Positions 17,335 through 26,408 of a DNA stretch of 64,000 bases are shown here, piece by piece. The stretch comes from Pseudomonas cichorii (GTDB lineage Bacteria; Pseudomonadota; Gammaproteobacteria; Pseudomonadales; Pseudomonadaceae), in the NCBI RefSeq assembly GCF_003700275.1, contig NZ_RBRE01000064.1, forward strand, positions 1-64,000. The letters run 5' to 3'. The position numbers and the translations under genes were made by a program. The notes under the pieces are model-generated. The model was given only the letters and a program-made list of their open reading frames with translations. It did no database searches and was not told the DNA's origin. Numbering within the stretch: position 1 is the first letter of the stretch; each line of letters starts with the position of its first letter.

Positions 17335-18795
17335 TCAGCCCCGCACAGCGCGCAAGACCTGCGCCAGACTGGTTTCGCCACGACGCAGACATTCAGTGGC
17401 CATGGCCACCAGGCTCTGGCGCTTGTCGGCCAGATAGTCATGCATCGCCACTTCGCTGGCACCGTCGTAGAGCAAGGCAATCAGCCCGGCGTCCAGCTCG
17501 ATGAATTCGTACAAGCCCATTCGCCCGTCATAGCCAGTGCCCTGACAGGACTCGCAACCTTGCGGGTGAAAGCTCTCGCTCAGCCCGGCCAGTTCCGGCC
17601 ACAGCATTCGCTCGACCTCCTGCAAGGGCTGCGGGATCGCGCAATGACACAAACGCCGCACCAGCCGTTGCGCCAGCACGCCCTTGAGTGTTGAAGCGAT
17701 CAGGAAGGGTTCGATGCCCATGTCGCGCAAACGGGTCACCGCGCCCACCGCGCTGTTGGTGTGCAAAGTGGAAAGCACCAGATGCCCGGTCAGGCTGGCC
17801 TGCACTGCAATCTGCGCGGTTTCCCGGTCGCGGATTTCACCGATCATGATCACGTCCGGGTCCTGGCGCAGAATCGCTCGCAAGCCATTGGCAAAGGTCA
17901 TTCCGGCCCTGGGATTGATCGCTGTCTGGCCGATGCCGGTGATCGCATATTCCACCGGGTCTTCGACGGTGAGAATGTTGCAGGAACCATCGTTGAGATT
18001 GTTCAGGCTGGCATAGAGCGTGGTGGTCTTGCCCGAGCCGGTCGGGCCGGTGCTGAGCACGATGCCGTTGGGGCGCTGCAGGCAGGCGCGCAGTCCTTGT
18101 TCCACATCAGATGGCATGCCGAGGTTGCCCAGTTCCAGCAGGCTCGCCTGCTTGTCCAGCACCCGCATCACCACGCGCTCGCCATGAATGCCCGGCAAGG
18201 TCGAAACCCGGATATCCACTTCGCGCCCGGCAGAGCGCAAGGTGATCCGGCCATCCTGCGGCTGGCGTTTTTCGGCGATATCCAGCCGGGCCATGACCTT
18301 GATCCGCGACACCAGCATCGTCGACAACGCACGCGGCGGGCGCAGCACTCCGCGCAGGTGGCCGTCGATGCGCAGACGGATCACCAGGCTGGCCTCGAAG
18401 GTTTCCACATGAATATCCGAAGCCCGCAGACGCAGGGCTTCCCCGAACAGGCCGTTGATCAGGCGAATGACCGGCGCGTCGTTGTCGTTCTCCAGCAGAT
18501 CTTCGATCTTCGGCAGCTCACTCATCAGGCTGTCGAGGTCGACCTGCTCGCCAATGCCATCGATCAACGCTGCGGTCGCCGACTCTCCGGCCTGATAGAG
18601 CGAGCCCAGCCGGGTTTCATAATCCTCGCTCGAAAGGTGCTCGACCGCAGCCGGCAGGCCATGCACGCGCATCACTTCCTGCAGGATGTCGGTATCGCTG
18701 CCGCAGCGTAGCCACAAGTGCCAGCCCGCATCGGCGGGAACCCTGGCGACACCGCTCTGGCGGGCGATCCGGTAAGGCAACAACGCGCTCACCAT
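17335..18795 (-). CDS. gspE: Type II secretion ATPase E
   Basis: A 486-residue cytoplasmic hexameric ATPase that powers pseudopilus growth. The N1E domain is short. The Asp box is near LRASDIHVE (124-132), Walker A is GPTGSGKT at 250-257, Walker B DVIMIGE at 314-320, and the His box LSTLHTNSA follows. The zinc loop is atypical: the usual first CxxC is C383-H-C385, while the second C414-ES-C417 is intact. It overlaps gspD by seven bases. Confidence 0.96.
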   Translation of the reverse strand: MVSALLPYRIARQSGVARVPADAGWHLWLRCGSDTDILQEVMRVHGLPAAVEHLSSEDYETRLGSLYQAGESATAALIDGIGEQVDLDSLMSELPKIEDLLENDNDAPVIRLINGLFGEALRLRASDIHVETFEASLVIRLRIDGHLRGVLRPPRALSTMLVSRIKVMARLDIAEKRQPQDGRITLRSAGREVDIRVSTLPGIHGERVVMRVLDKQASLLELGNLGMPSDVEQGLRACLQRPNGIVLSTGPTGSGKTTTLYASLNNLNDGSCNILTVEDPVEYAITGIGQTAINPRAGMTFANGLRAILRQDPDVIMIGEIRDRETAQIAVQASLTGHLVLSTLHTNSAVGAVTRLRDMGIEPFLIASTLKGVLAQRLVRRLCHCAIPQPLQEVERMLWPELAGLSESFHPQGCESCQGTGYDGRMGLYEFIELDAGLIALLYDGASEVAMHDYLADKRQSLVAMATECLRRGETSLAQVLRAVRG

Positions 18796-20732
18796 GCGTC
18801 TCGTTCCAGACGCTCGCGGCTGGCCGGGAACAATTGCAGCAGCGTGTCGCCATCAGCGATACCCGGCAGCGGCAGCGAGGTGTCGGCCTTGAGGTTGCGG
18901 TATTTTTCGCTGCTGAGCTGAGCCAGGGTTTCGCCGTCACGCATGATGCGCGGGCGAATGAAAACCATCAGGTTCTGTTTGACCCGTTGCTTGGCATCGG
19001 AACGAAACAGGCGACCCAGCACTGGAATATCACCCAGCAAGGGCACCCGCTGATCGCTGGTACTCGACTCGTCGCTGATCAGGCCGCCCAGCACCACCAG
19101 CCCGTTATCCTCGACCATGACCTTGGTCTTGATCTCGCGCTTGTTGGTGATGACATCGCTGGCACCGACGCTGTCGGCAATCGACGAGACTTCCTGGATG
19201 ATATCCAGGCGCACAGTGTTGTCGATGTTGATCTGCGGCTTGATGCGCAGCTTCACACCGACCTCCTTGCGCTCGATGGTCTGGTACGGGTTGGTGTTGT
19301 CCTGCGTCACCGAGCCGGTCACGAACGGTACTTCCTGACCGACCATGATCGACGCTTCGGCGTTATCCAGGGTCAGCAAGGTCGGGGTCGACAGGAGGTT
19401 GAAACCGCTCTGGCTTTTCAGGGCATTGAGCAGCGCCAGGAAATTCAGCCCGCCGCCGCTCAGGTTGCCGACGCCAGCCGTCACGCCCTGAACGCCCGAC
19501 AACAACTGGCTCAGGCCGGCCGTATCGTTGGCTTGCGCCAAGGCCCCGACGCTGGTGACGCTGGCCGCATTGCCACTGAAGTTGATCGCGCCGCCGCCGA
19601 AGTTGTCGCCCTGAAACAGCCATTGCACGCCCAGTTCCTGAGCGCGGGTGTCCGAGACTTCGGCAATGATCGCCTCGACCACCACCTGGGCACGCCGGAT
19701 ATCCAGTTGCTCGACGATGCTGCGATAGGCCGTCAACTCGCTGTCCGGCCCGACCATCACCACCGCATTGGTGCCCTCTTCGTATTCCATACGGATGCCC
19801 GAAGTACTTATCGGCAGGGACTTTTCTTCGCCCTGGGCGGAAGATGCCGGAGCCGCGATGTCCTGACTCAGACCGCGCAGCACCTTGACCACTTCGGCGG
19901 CATTGGCATGGCGCAGGTAGATCACCACGGTATTGGCGTTGTGTTGCGGGTCGTAGGGTTTATCCAGTTGCTTGAGCAAGGCTCGCACCCTGGCGCGGCT
20001 GTCGGTACTGCCGCGCACCAGCAAGGCATTGCTGCGCGGGTCGGCCACCACCTGCGCGCTGTCAGCACCCTGTTCGCGGGCCAGCAAACGGGTGACCAGT
20101 AGCGCGGTGTCATTGGCATTGGCGTTCTTCAACGGCAACACTTCCAAAGGTTCCTGGCTCACCTGATCAAGCTGGACCAACAGGCTGTCGATACGATCCA
20201 GGTTACTGCGCCAGTCGGTAATCACCAGCAGGTTGGCCGACGGGTACGGCGTGATCACCCCCACCCGCGGGTCGATCAGCGGCTTGAGGATATTGAGCAT
20301 CTGTTCGCTGGCGGCATTGCGCACATTGAACACTCGCGTGGCCATGCCATCGTTGGCCTGGCCCACATTGCGCGTCGACTCGACCGGAACCGGCTCCAGG
20401 CGAGCGGCCTGATCGGGCACGATCTTGACGCTGCCGTTTGGCAGGTCGACCGCCGCAAAACCCTGGGCGCGCAATTGCGACAAGAAGATAGCGTAGATTT
20501 CTTCGCTGCCCAGCATCTCGCTGCTGCGCACAGTAACCTTGCCCTTGACCCGCGGATCGATGATGAAGGTGGTGCGGGTGATACGCGAAACGCTGTCGAT
20601 GAACTCGCTGAGTTCGGTATCGACAAAGTTGACCTCGTACAACGGCTCCTCTTCAGCGCCCACACCGCTGATTGCCAAGGCGCATAACAGAAAGGCAAGT
20701 CGCAGTGGCTGCTTGAGACGATTGATGGTCAT
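18789..20732 (-). CDS. gspD: Type II secretion outer-membrane secretin D
   Basis: A 647-residue secretin forming the outer-membrane gate. The Sec signal peptide is about residues 1-26 (ends SGVGA). The N0 domain starts EVNFVDTELSEFIDSVSRIT, followed by N1-N3 domains (FNVRNAASEQMLNIL; LPLKNANANDTALL; YLRHANAAEVVKVL) and the secretin core with VPFVTGSVTQ and VGVKLRIKPQI. A C-terminal tail of about 50 residues could be the pilotin-binding S-domain. No pilotin gene is visible nearby. Confidence 0.96.
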   Translation of the reverse strand: MTINRLKQPLRLAFLLCALAISGVGAEEEPLYEVNFVDTELSEFIDSVSRITRTTFIIDPRVKGKVTVRSSEMLGSEEIYAIFLSQLRAQGFAAVDLPNGSVKIVPDQAARLEPVPVESTRNVGQANDGMATRVFNVRNAASEQMLNILKPLIDPRVGVITPYPSANLLVITDWRSNLDRIDSLLVQLDQVSQEPLEVLPLKNANANDTALLVTRLLAREQGADSAQVVADPRSNALLVRGSTDSRARVRALLKQLDKPYDPQHNANTVVIYLRHANAAEVVKVLRGLSQDIAAPASSAQGEEKSLPISTSGIRMEYEEGTNAVVMVGPDSELTAYRSIVEQLDIRRAQVVVEAIIAEVSDTRAQELGVQWLFQGDNFGGGAINFSGNAASVTSVGALAQANDTAGLSQLLSGVQGVTAGVGNLSGGGLNFLALLNALKSQSGFNLLSTPTLLTLDNAEASIMVGQEVPFVTGSVTQDNTNPYQTIERKEVGVKLRIKPQINIDNTVRLDIIQEVSSIADSVGASDVITNKREIKTKVMVEDNGLVVLGGLISDESSTSDQRVPLLGDIPVLGRLFRSDAKQRVKQNLMVFIRPRIMRDGETLAQLSSEKYRNLKADTSLPLPGIADGDTLLQLFPASRERLERDAW

Positions 20733-20734
20733 GC

Positions 20735-21163
20735 TTATCCCTGTTGCCTGAAGCCGAAGGACGGCCGTTGCGGAGGCCAGGGCAAACGCTCGCGCTTGCC
20801 ATTGTTGTCGAACACCAGGCCCAGTTCGTCGATGTCCTGCAAGAAAATGCCGGGCGCCAGTTTCTGGCCTCGGCCCAGGGTGCGTTGACGTTGTTCGTAC
20901 CGCAGCACCACCACCGTGGAGCTCAGCGGACTGGCCTTGAGGCCGCCCAGGTATTCGATGCTCAGTGTGGTCAGGGGCAACTCATTGCTGAGCACCGGCC
21001 CCGCTCGCCAATGCCGGCTCAGCAGGTCCGCCACAGGTGTGGTCGGCACGTTGCCGACCGCTGCGGGAGTCAGCCCATGCCAGGCTTGCAGCACACACTG
21101 CGCCGCCAGCCAGCCGATCAACATCACCAGAACGATATGGCTGGTCCAGGCCAGACGAATCAT
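20735..21163 (-). CDS. gspC: Type II secretion protein C, short form
   Basis: A 142-residue bitopic protein that couples the inner platform to the secretin. One TM helix lies near residues 9-28, then a homology region (SIEYLGGLKASPLSSTVVVL ... LAPGIFLQDI) that in family members binds the secretin N0 domain. The C-terminal PDZ or coiled coil seen in many GspC proteins is missing. The ATG at 21163 overlaps the upstream lipoprotein stop as ATGA. Confidence 0.85.
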   Translation of the reverse strand: MIRLAWTSHIVLVMLIGWLAAQCVLQAWHGLTPAAVGNVPTTPVADLLSRHWRAGPVLSNELPLTTLSIEYLGGLKASPLSSTVVVLRYEQRQRTLGRGQKLAPGIFLQDIDELGLVFDNNGKRERLPWPPQRPSFGFRQQG

Positions 21164-22812
21164 GTCGCCGACTCGCGTGGATGCCAGCCGGGATGACCTT
21201 GTACGTAGCGCATCCGGGGCAGTTGCAAAGGCGCCAGGCGCCAATCGGCAGGACGTTCGCGAAGCCAGGCTTCGACGTGCTGCCAGAGCGGCTGACCGGT
21301 CTTGGCATCGAAGCCCAGGCCAAAGGTGCGGCATTGCCCGGAAGGTTCACCGACACCACTGACCCGCTTGCCATCGGCGCTGTAAGTGACTTCCCAGGGC
21401 TGGCCCAGCCAGCGTGGAAGATCCTGACTGTTGTCCAGCAACAGCGGCTCACCGAACATTTGCTCGGCGGCATTTTCCAGCACCCTGGGGACCTGGCGCG
21501 CCGCCACATCCACCACTGGCGCCGGGTAGCTGGCGGTCAGGCTGATCAGGTGTTCGCGGGTAATCATCTGCCCTTGGGACAGCGGGCTGTCATAACGCAG
21601 GCCGGGCAGCAATACGGCGCTGTCCGGACGTTCGGCCAGCGCCTCATGCAGCAGGCGATCCCAACTGCCGCCGCGCACATCGCGACGCCAGAGATTTTCC
21701 GGCGCCCGCGCCAATGGCTGATCGAGCCAACTGGCATGGGCTGCGCGCTGTTGCTGGGCGATCTGCCGGATCCGCTGGGCCTGAAGCTGATCGGCAGCCG
21801 TCAATGTGCTTTCCAAAGCGGGATGAAAGCGCGCGCTGAACTGCCATTGCCCGGCGGCCATCTGGCAACGAATGCGAAAGGCGCCGCTGGCGCGGGTTCC
21901 GGCAAACACCACCGGTACGCGCTTGCCAGAAGGCTGCACAACTTCCACGGGCTGCGGCCAGAGATCCTGGCCACGGGCACACAACAGCAGGTCGATCTGC
22001 GGCAGACGCTCGGCCAGCCAGAAACCCGGCCCGGTACCGACATCCGCCAGGGCAATCACCAGATCGGCATCGGCCCGCGCACGCTCAAGTGCCGGCTGCA
22101 GGCTGTCATGCCATTGTTTGAGAGACGCTTTCTGATCGCGGGCAAAAGGGTCCGTGATGCCCACCACCGCAATCCGGATTCCGCCACGCCGAAACAACGC
22201 CACGGCTTCGGTTCCCAGACGCTGGCGGGTATCGGCTGCCAGGTCTGCACCCAGTACCGGATGAGCGAACTGGCGATACAGACCGGCACACTGTTGCGGC
22301 CAGAGCAGACGCTCATCGCTACTGACCCGCACTTCACTGCCCAGCAAGGCACTACCCTGTGCGCCGGATTTTCCCTGAGTCAGATAGGCCAGGCCGCTGC
22401 CATTCCAGCACTGACCGTTTTCCAGGGTCAGGCTGTTGCCCTCGCCCGCTTCGTGGCGAAAACGCTGCAGCAGCGCAGCCAGTACCGGGTAACCGCCGGT
22501 TTCGATGTTCTGGCTCAGGCTGGCATCGAGCAGGCCGTTGATCTCGCTCTGGCCGACAGTGTTAACCCGAGCATTGGCCCCGCTGATCCAGGGCGCCTGG
22601 CCGATACGGGTCGCAGGTCCCAGGCGGGTGGCAGGCACCACTGGTTTGCCTGGCTGGCGCGCATCGAGGGTATCGGCCACATACAGCAGATCGACGAAGG
22701 CATCCCTGGCCACAGCACCGTTGTTCTGAAGGCTTGAGCAAGCCGAAAGCAACGGCGCCATCGCACCTGCCGCCATCCATCCCAACACATCGCGCCGCGC
22801 CATTGAAGCCAT
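21160..22812 (-). CDS. SoxB/5'-nucleotidase-like lipoprotein lacking metal ligands
   Basis: A 550-residue exported protein heading the gsp operon. The N-terminus has a twin-arginine (ARRDVLGWM) and a lipobox LLSAC (Cys25). The body follows the SoxB/UshA layout: a metallophosphatase-like half and a C-terminal nucleotidase half. The metal-binding motifs are degraded: the first is VADTLDA (47-51 region), GD..W is GQCWNG (133-138), the GNHE-type motif is SSDERLLWP, the SH.G motif is LADVG (255-259), and GGHTHD is CARGQD (278-283). So no usual His/Asn ligands remain. It is probably a non-catalytic accessory to the secretion system. ATGA overlap with gspC. Confidence 0.75.
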   Translation of the reverse strand: MASMARRDVLGWMAAGAMAPLLSACSSLQNNGAVARDAFVDLLYVADTLDARQPGKPVVPATRLGPATRIGQAPWISGANARVNTVGQSEINGLLDASLSQNIETGGYPVLAALLQRFRHEAGEGNSLTLENGQCWNGSGLAYLTQGKSGAQGSALLGSEVRVSSDERLLWPQQCAGLYRQFAHPVLGADLAADTRQRLGTEAVALFRRGGIRIAVVGITDPFARDQKASLKQWHDSLQPALERARADADLVIALADVGTGPGFWLAERLPQIDLLLCARGQDLWPQPVEVVQPSGKRVPVVFAGTRASGAFRIRCQMAAGQWQFSARFHPALESTLTAADQLQAQRIRQIAQQQRAAHASWLDQPLARAPENLWRRDVRGGSWDRLLHEALAERPDSAVLLPGLRYDSPLSQGQMITREHLISLTASYPAPVVDVAARQVPRVLENAAEQMFGEPLLLDNSQDLPRWLGQPWEVTYSADGKRVSGVGEPSGQCRTFGLGFDAKTGQPLWQHVEAWLRERPADWRLAPLQLPRMRYVQGHPGWHPRESAT

Positions 22813-22867
22813 CGTTCTTGTGTCCTGAGGCTAATCCTTTACAGGGGCGGCATATTGGCGATGAAAA

Positions 22868-22885
22868 ATGACATTTTGATGGCAG
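22868..22885 (-). promoter_or_regulatory. Pho box upstream of the gsp operon
   Basis: On the minus strand CTGCCAT-CAAA-ATGTCAT matches the PhoB repeat pair CTGTCAT-N4-CTGTCAT at 12 of 14 positions. CAATAT, a possible -10, follows about ten bases downstream, and the lipoprotein ATG is 55 bases away. A weaker site on the plus strand, CTGCCAA-TGAA-TCATCAC (22966-22983), may serve phoX. Confidence 0.7.
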
Positions 22886-23043
22886 ATTTTTAACCGTGCC
22901 CCGGATTGGCCTCTTGTTACAAAATGAAATAACTACGACGACTTTTAGACATTTTCTTAATAAAACTGCCAATGAATCATCACACTCGGCTTCTACAGTC
23001 CCGGTTCCTTTTCCAAACCTATTTCATAAAAAGGACCTGATGA

Positions 23044-25074
23044 ATGAGTCGTAATACCGGCGATAACCAGAACCGCAACCTGAGTACCAATGAACCGCTG
23101 TCCTCGGTGCTAGACACCTACCTGAGCCGTCGCAGTGTGGTACGTGGCGGGCTGGGTGCTGCCATTGCCATGATTGCGGGTGCCGGGCTGACCGGTTGCT
23201 TCGACAGTGGCAGCGACTCGAATGACGACCCGGCGCCGACACCAGCGCCGGAGGCCGGGCTTAAACTGGGCTTTACCTCGATCCCCGGCTCGCTCACCGA
23301 CGCCGTGACCATTGCCGCCGGTTATACCGCCCACGTGCTGGCGCCCTGGGGCACGCCGCTGAACAGTCTCGCCAACCCGTGGAAAAGCGACGGCAGCAAC
23401 ACCTCGACCGACCAGGCCAACTCGATGGGCATGCACCACGACGGCATGCATTACTTCCCCATCAACGGCAGTTCCACCGACGGTCTGCTGGCGATCAACT
23501 TTGAATACATCGATCAGAACGCCCTGCATCCGTCCGGCGCGACTCTGGTAGGCGGTGTTCGCCCGGTCGAAGAAGTGCGCAAGGAAATCAACGCCCATGG
23601 CGCTGGCGTAGTGCGCATCAGCAAGGTCGGCAACCGCTGGCAGGTGGTGGAAAACGATCCGCTGAACCGCCGCTTCACCACGGCTTCGGTGATGAACCTG
23701 TCCGGCCCGCTCAAAGGCACCGATCACGTCAAGACCGTCTTCTCCACCGACGGCAGCCAGACCCGCGGCACCAACAACAACTGCGGTAACGGCTACACGC
23801 CATGGGGCACGTACCTGACCTGTGAAGAAAACTGGCCGGGGATTTTCGTCAACCGGGGCACCCGCCCGGCAGACCAGGTGCGCATCGGCATCGCGACCAG
23901 CAATGGCAACTACCGCTGGGAAACCGCAGCCGGTGATGCTTCCGAGGTCAACGGCGAATTCACCCGCTTCAACATCACTCAAAGCGGTGCAAGCGCCACC
24001 GACGACTACCGCAACGAAGCCAGCACCTATGGCTATATCGTCGAAATCGACCCGTACAACGCCAGCACGCTGCCGGTGAAACGCACCGCACTCGGACGCT
24101 TCCGTCACGAAGGCTGCTGGCCGGGCCTGACCACTCCCGGCAAACCGGTGGTGTTCTACATGGGCGACGACTCGCAGAATGAATACCTCTACAAGTTTGT
24201 CTCCACCGCCCTGTGGGAAGCGGCGGATGCCAACCCGAGCGATCGCCTGGCCACCGGCGCCAAGTACATGGACAGCGGCAAACTGTATGTCGCACGCTTC
24301 AATGCCGATGGCAGTGGCAACTGGCTGTTGCTGGATGTAATCACGCCGACGACCGACAGCAGCACCCTGGGCGCCAAGTTCACCGACCTGCCCGGCATCA
24401 TCCTCAACACTCGCGGTGCGGGGGATGCGGTCGGCGCAACGCCGATGGACCGTCCGGAATGGACTGCCGTCAACCCGCTCAATGGCGACGTCTACCTGAC
24501 CCTGACCAACAACACCAGCCGCACCACGGCCAACGCCGCCAACCCGCGGGTCAACAACAGGCACGGCCACATCATCCGCTGGCATGACGCCGACGATCAG
24601 GTGTCGTTCACCTGGGATATTTTCGTGTTCGGCGCCAACGCTTCCGGCACTGCGGACATCAACCGTTCCGGCCTGACCGAACTGAACCAGTTCGCCAGCC
24701 CCGACGGCATGAGCTTCGACAGCCGTGGCGTGTTGTGGGTGCAGACCGACAACGGCGAATCGACCATCACCAGCTACACCAACGACCAGATGCTGGCAGT
24801 GATTCCGACCAATCTGCTTGATGCACAGGGCAAGCAGATTCCGGTCAATGCGCAGAATCAGGGCGACCTGCGCCGTTTTTTCGTTGGCCCCAATGGCAGT
24901 GAAGTCACCGGCCTGGCCTTTACCCCGGACAACAAGACCATGTTCCTCAATATCCAGCACCCGGAAAACTGGCCATCCACCGATGTTGCCACCGACGTCA
25001 CGGTTGGCAGCGTTCGGCCTCGTGCTTCAACGGTCGTGATCCAGCGCGCCGATGGCGGCGATCTGGCGGTATAG
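23044..25074 (+). CDS. phoX: PhoX-type alkaline phosphatase
   Basis: A 676-residue DUF839/PhoX phosphatase that releases phosphate from monoesters outside the cytoplasm, using Ca and Fe ions in characterised members. A twin-arginine signal (LSRRSVVRGG, Arg29-Arg30) exports it folded. The signal ends in LTGC (Cys52), a lipobox-like site. Conserved segments include YLTCEENWPG, whose Cys260 corresponds to the iron-ligand Cys of the family, GRFRHEGCWPG and SPDGMSFDSRGVLWVQTD. AGGA precedes the ATG. It is divergent from the gsp operon across a Pho box. Confidence 0.93.
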   Translation: MSRNTGDNQNRNLSTNEPLSSVLDTYLSRRSVVRGGLGAAIAMIAGAGLTGCFDSGSDSNDDPAPTPAPEAGLKLGFTSIPGSLTDAVTIAAGYTAHVLAPWGTPLNSLANPWKSDGSNTSTDQANSMGMHHDGMHYFPINGSSTDGLLAINFEYIDQNALHPSGATLVGGVRPVEEVRKEINAHGAGVVRISKVGNRWQVVENDPLNRRFTTASVMNLSGPLKGTDHVKTVFSTDGSQTRGTNNNCGNGYTPWGTYLTCEENWPGIFVNRGTRPADQVRIGIATSNGNYRWETAAGDASEVNGEFTRFNITQSGASATDDYRNEASTYGYIVEIDPYNASTLPVKRTALGRFRHEGCWPGLTTPGKPVVFYMGDDSQNEYLYKFVSTALWEAADANPSDRLATGAKYMDSGKLYVARFNADGSGNWLLLDVITPTTDSSTLGAKFTDLPGIILNTRGAGDAVGATPMDRPEWTAVNPLNGDVYLTLTNNTSRTTANAANPRVNNRHGHIIRWHDADDQVSFTWDIFVFGANASGTADINRSGLTELNQFASPDGMSFDSRGVLWVQTDNGESTITSYTNDQMLAVIPTNLLDAQGKQIPVNAQNQGDLRRFFVGPNGSEVTGLAFTPDNKTMFLNIQHPENWPSTDVATDVTVGSVRPRASTVVIQRADGGDLAV

Positions 25075-25087
25075 CGACAGAAGAGCT

Positions 25088-25117
25088 GCAAGCTGCAAGT
25101 TCAAACTTGCAGCTTGC
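25088..25117. terminator. 13-bp perfect hairpin between phoX and gspK
   Basis: GCAAGCTGCAAGT and its complement flank a TCAA loop. It sits between two convergent genes, so it may act on both strands, though no T-run is present. A related repeat occurs at 59532-59601. Confidence 0.6.
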
Positions 25118-25120
25118 GAC

Positions 25121-26086
25121 CTAATACCTTCCGGTTTCGCGCTCGCGAATCACCATATCCTGGGCTGGCACGCGGCTGTGCCATTTCACGACCCCCAGGG
25201 CCTCGACCCGGTATTGGCTGCGAAACACCTGGCCGTCGAGTTCCACTTCAAGCTGCACCAGAAAATGATCGCCATTGAGCTGCAAGCCTTCGCTCAATTG
25301 CGCGAAAGCCTCATCGTCCATGGCGCCCATGGCCTGACGCACGGCACTGGCATCCAGATAGCCACCAGCCGGTCTGCCGCTGATCAAGCGGGTCAATTGC
25401 GAACGCTCGATCCGGCCCTCGAACAAGGCCTCCAGCAGAGGTAATTCACTGAGGTTCAGGGCATTGGCATTCAGACGCCAGCCGCTGGTTTCCGGCAACG
25501 CGCACAACTGTGGATAACGCTGTTCACGCTGGCTGTCGGCAGGTAACAGCAGATTCAACTCACTGATATCGACCATCGACTGATTGGCCGCGAGACGCGG
25601 CGGCGACGCACGCAGGTATTCATTGTTTTCGGCACCTTGCAGGCGCGTCTGATGATCGCTGTCGATCCAGTCGGTCAGGCTGTGCGCCAGACGCTCGGCT
25701 GCCATATCCGCGCCCAGCAGATAAACCAGTTGTCGCTGCGCACGCTCGGCCTCCGGTCCGATCAGGCTGTTGACGTTGAAACAGCGGTGCAGATCGACAA
25801 TCCGGATACTTGCCTTGCCGCCCTTGAAGTCATAACTCAAGGGCTGACCGCGCATGGCCTGCCAGAACAACGGACTGGCGCGCCACAGCGGATCCTTGAG
25901 CGCCTGTTCGGCAAACGCCAGCGCCGCCTTTTCAATCGACCGCGCCTGCACCCGTTGCTGCAACAGACGCACGCTGTCCACCTCCTGCCGTCCCTGCTCG
26001 ACCATCCAGGTCATCCCGGCAGCGAGCATGGCCAAGGCAAGCAGCACCATCAGCAATGCTGCACCTTGTTGTCGGTTTTTCGTCAT
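25121..26086 (-). CDS. gspK: Type II secretion minor pseudopilin K
   Basis: A 321-residue minor pseudopilin, the tip of the pseudopilus. The leader KNRQQG|AALLMVLLALAML lacks Glu at +5, as usual for GspK. The large helical domain carries RIVDLHRCFNVNSLI and the SLTDWIDSDHQ segment, with a C-terminal YRVEALGVVKWHSR. It lies outside the main gsp operon, on the far side of phoX and convergent with it. No copy of gspK is found between gspJ and gspL, so this is the system's only visible one. Confidence 0.92.
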   Translation of the reverse strand: MTKNRQQGAALLMVLLALAMLAAGMTWMVEQGRQEVDSVRLLQQRVQARSIEKAALAFAEQALKDPLWRASPLFWQAMRGQPLSYDFKGGKASIRIVDLHRCFNVNSLIGPEAERAQRQLVYLLGADMAAERLAHSLTDWIDSDHQTRLQGAENNEYLRASPPRLAANQSMVDISELNLLLPADSQREQRYPQLCALPETSGWRLNANALNLSELPLLEALFEGRIERSQLTRLISGRPAGGYLDASAVRQAMGAMDDEAFAQLSEGLQLNGDHFLVQLEVELDGQVFRSQYRVEALGVVKWHSRVPAQDMVIRERETGRY

Positions 26087-26408
26087 CGTCCAGCCTTGGA
26101 TTTCGGGGGCAGCCCTGTAGTCAACAGCGTCGATGTTTCAGGCTGGTGGCAGATTTATGAAAAGGCTTTGATCGTGGCTTTCCTACGATGGACTGGGAGT
26201 TCTTGCCGGACTCAAGGAGAGCTTTCCGATTACATGACATTCGGGGGCGGACTACGATTCCGTAGTTCAGTGTCTCGGTGCAGCCGTTTCATTCTGCCGC
26301 CCGCGAGTTATGGCTGTGTGTGGGAGGCCTTCGGGTTTGCCAGGTTTATCTTTTTAAAGGATTGAACCATGAGAAAGCCATTGTCTTTCCAGAGGAGTAA
26401 AAAATACG
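26087..26408. promoter_or_regulatory. 322-base leader between gspK and the RES gene
   Basis: No substantial gene. It contains a small hairpin (ACTACG-ATTC-CGTAGT, 26251-26266) and a GC-rich block around 26310-26340 with GGAGGCCTTCGGGTTTGCC. I recall such strings ahead of small Pseudomonas accessory genes but could not verify this. A promoter for gspK must lie at its left end, and one for the RES gene at its right; neither is clear. Confidence 0.4.

Noticed and set aside
22562..24960. Long minus-strand frames across phoX and the Pho box region
   Set aside because: They oppose phoX, show no known motifs, and would cross the divergent promoter; phoX itself is unmistakable.
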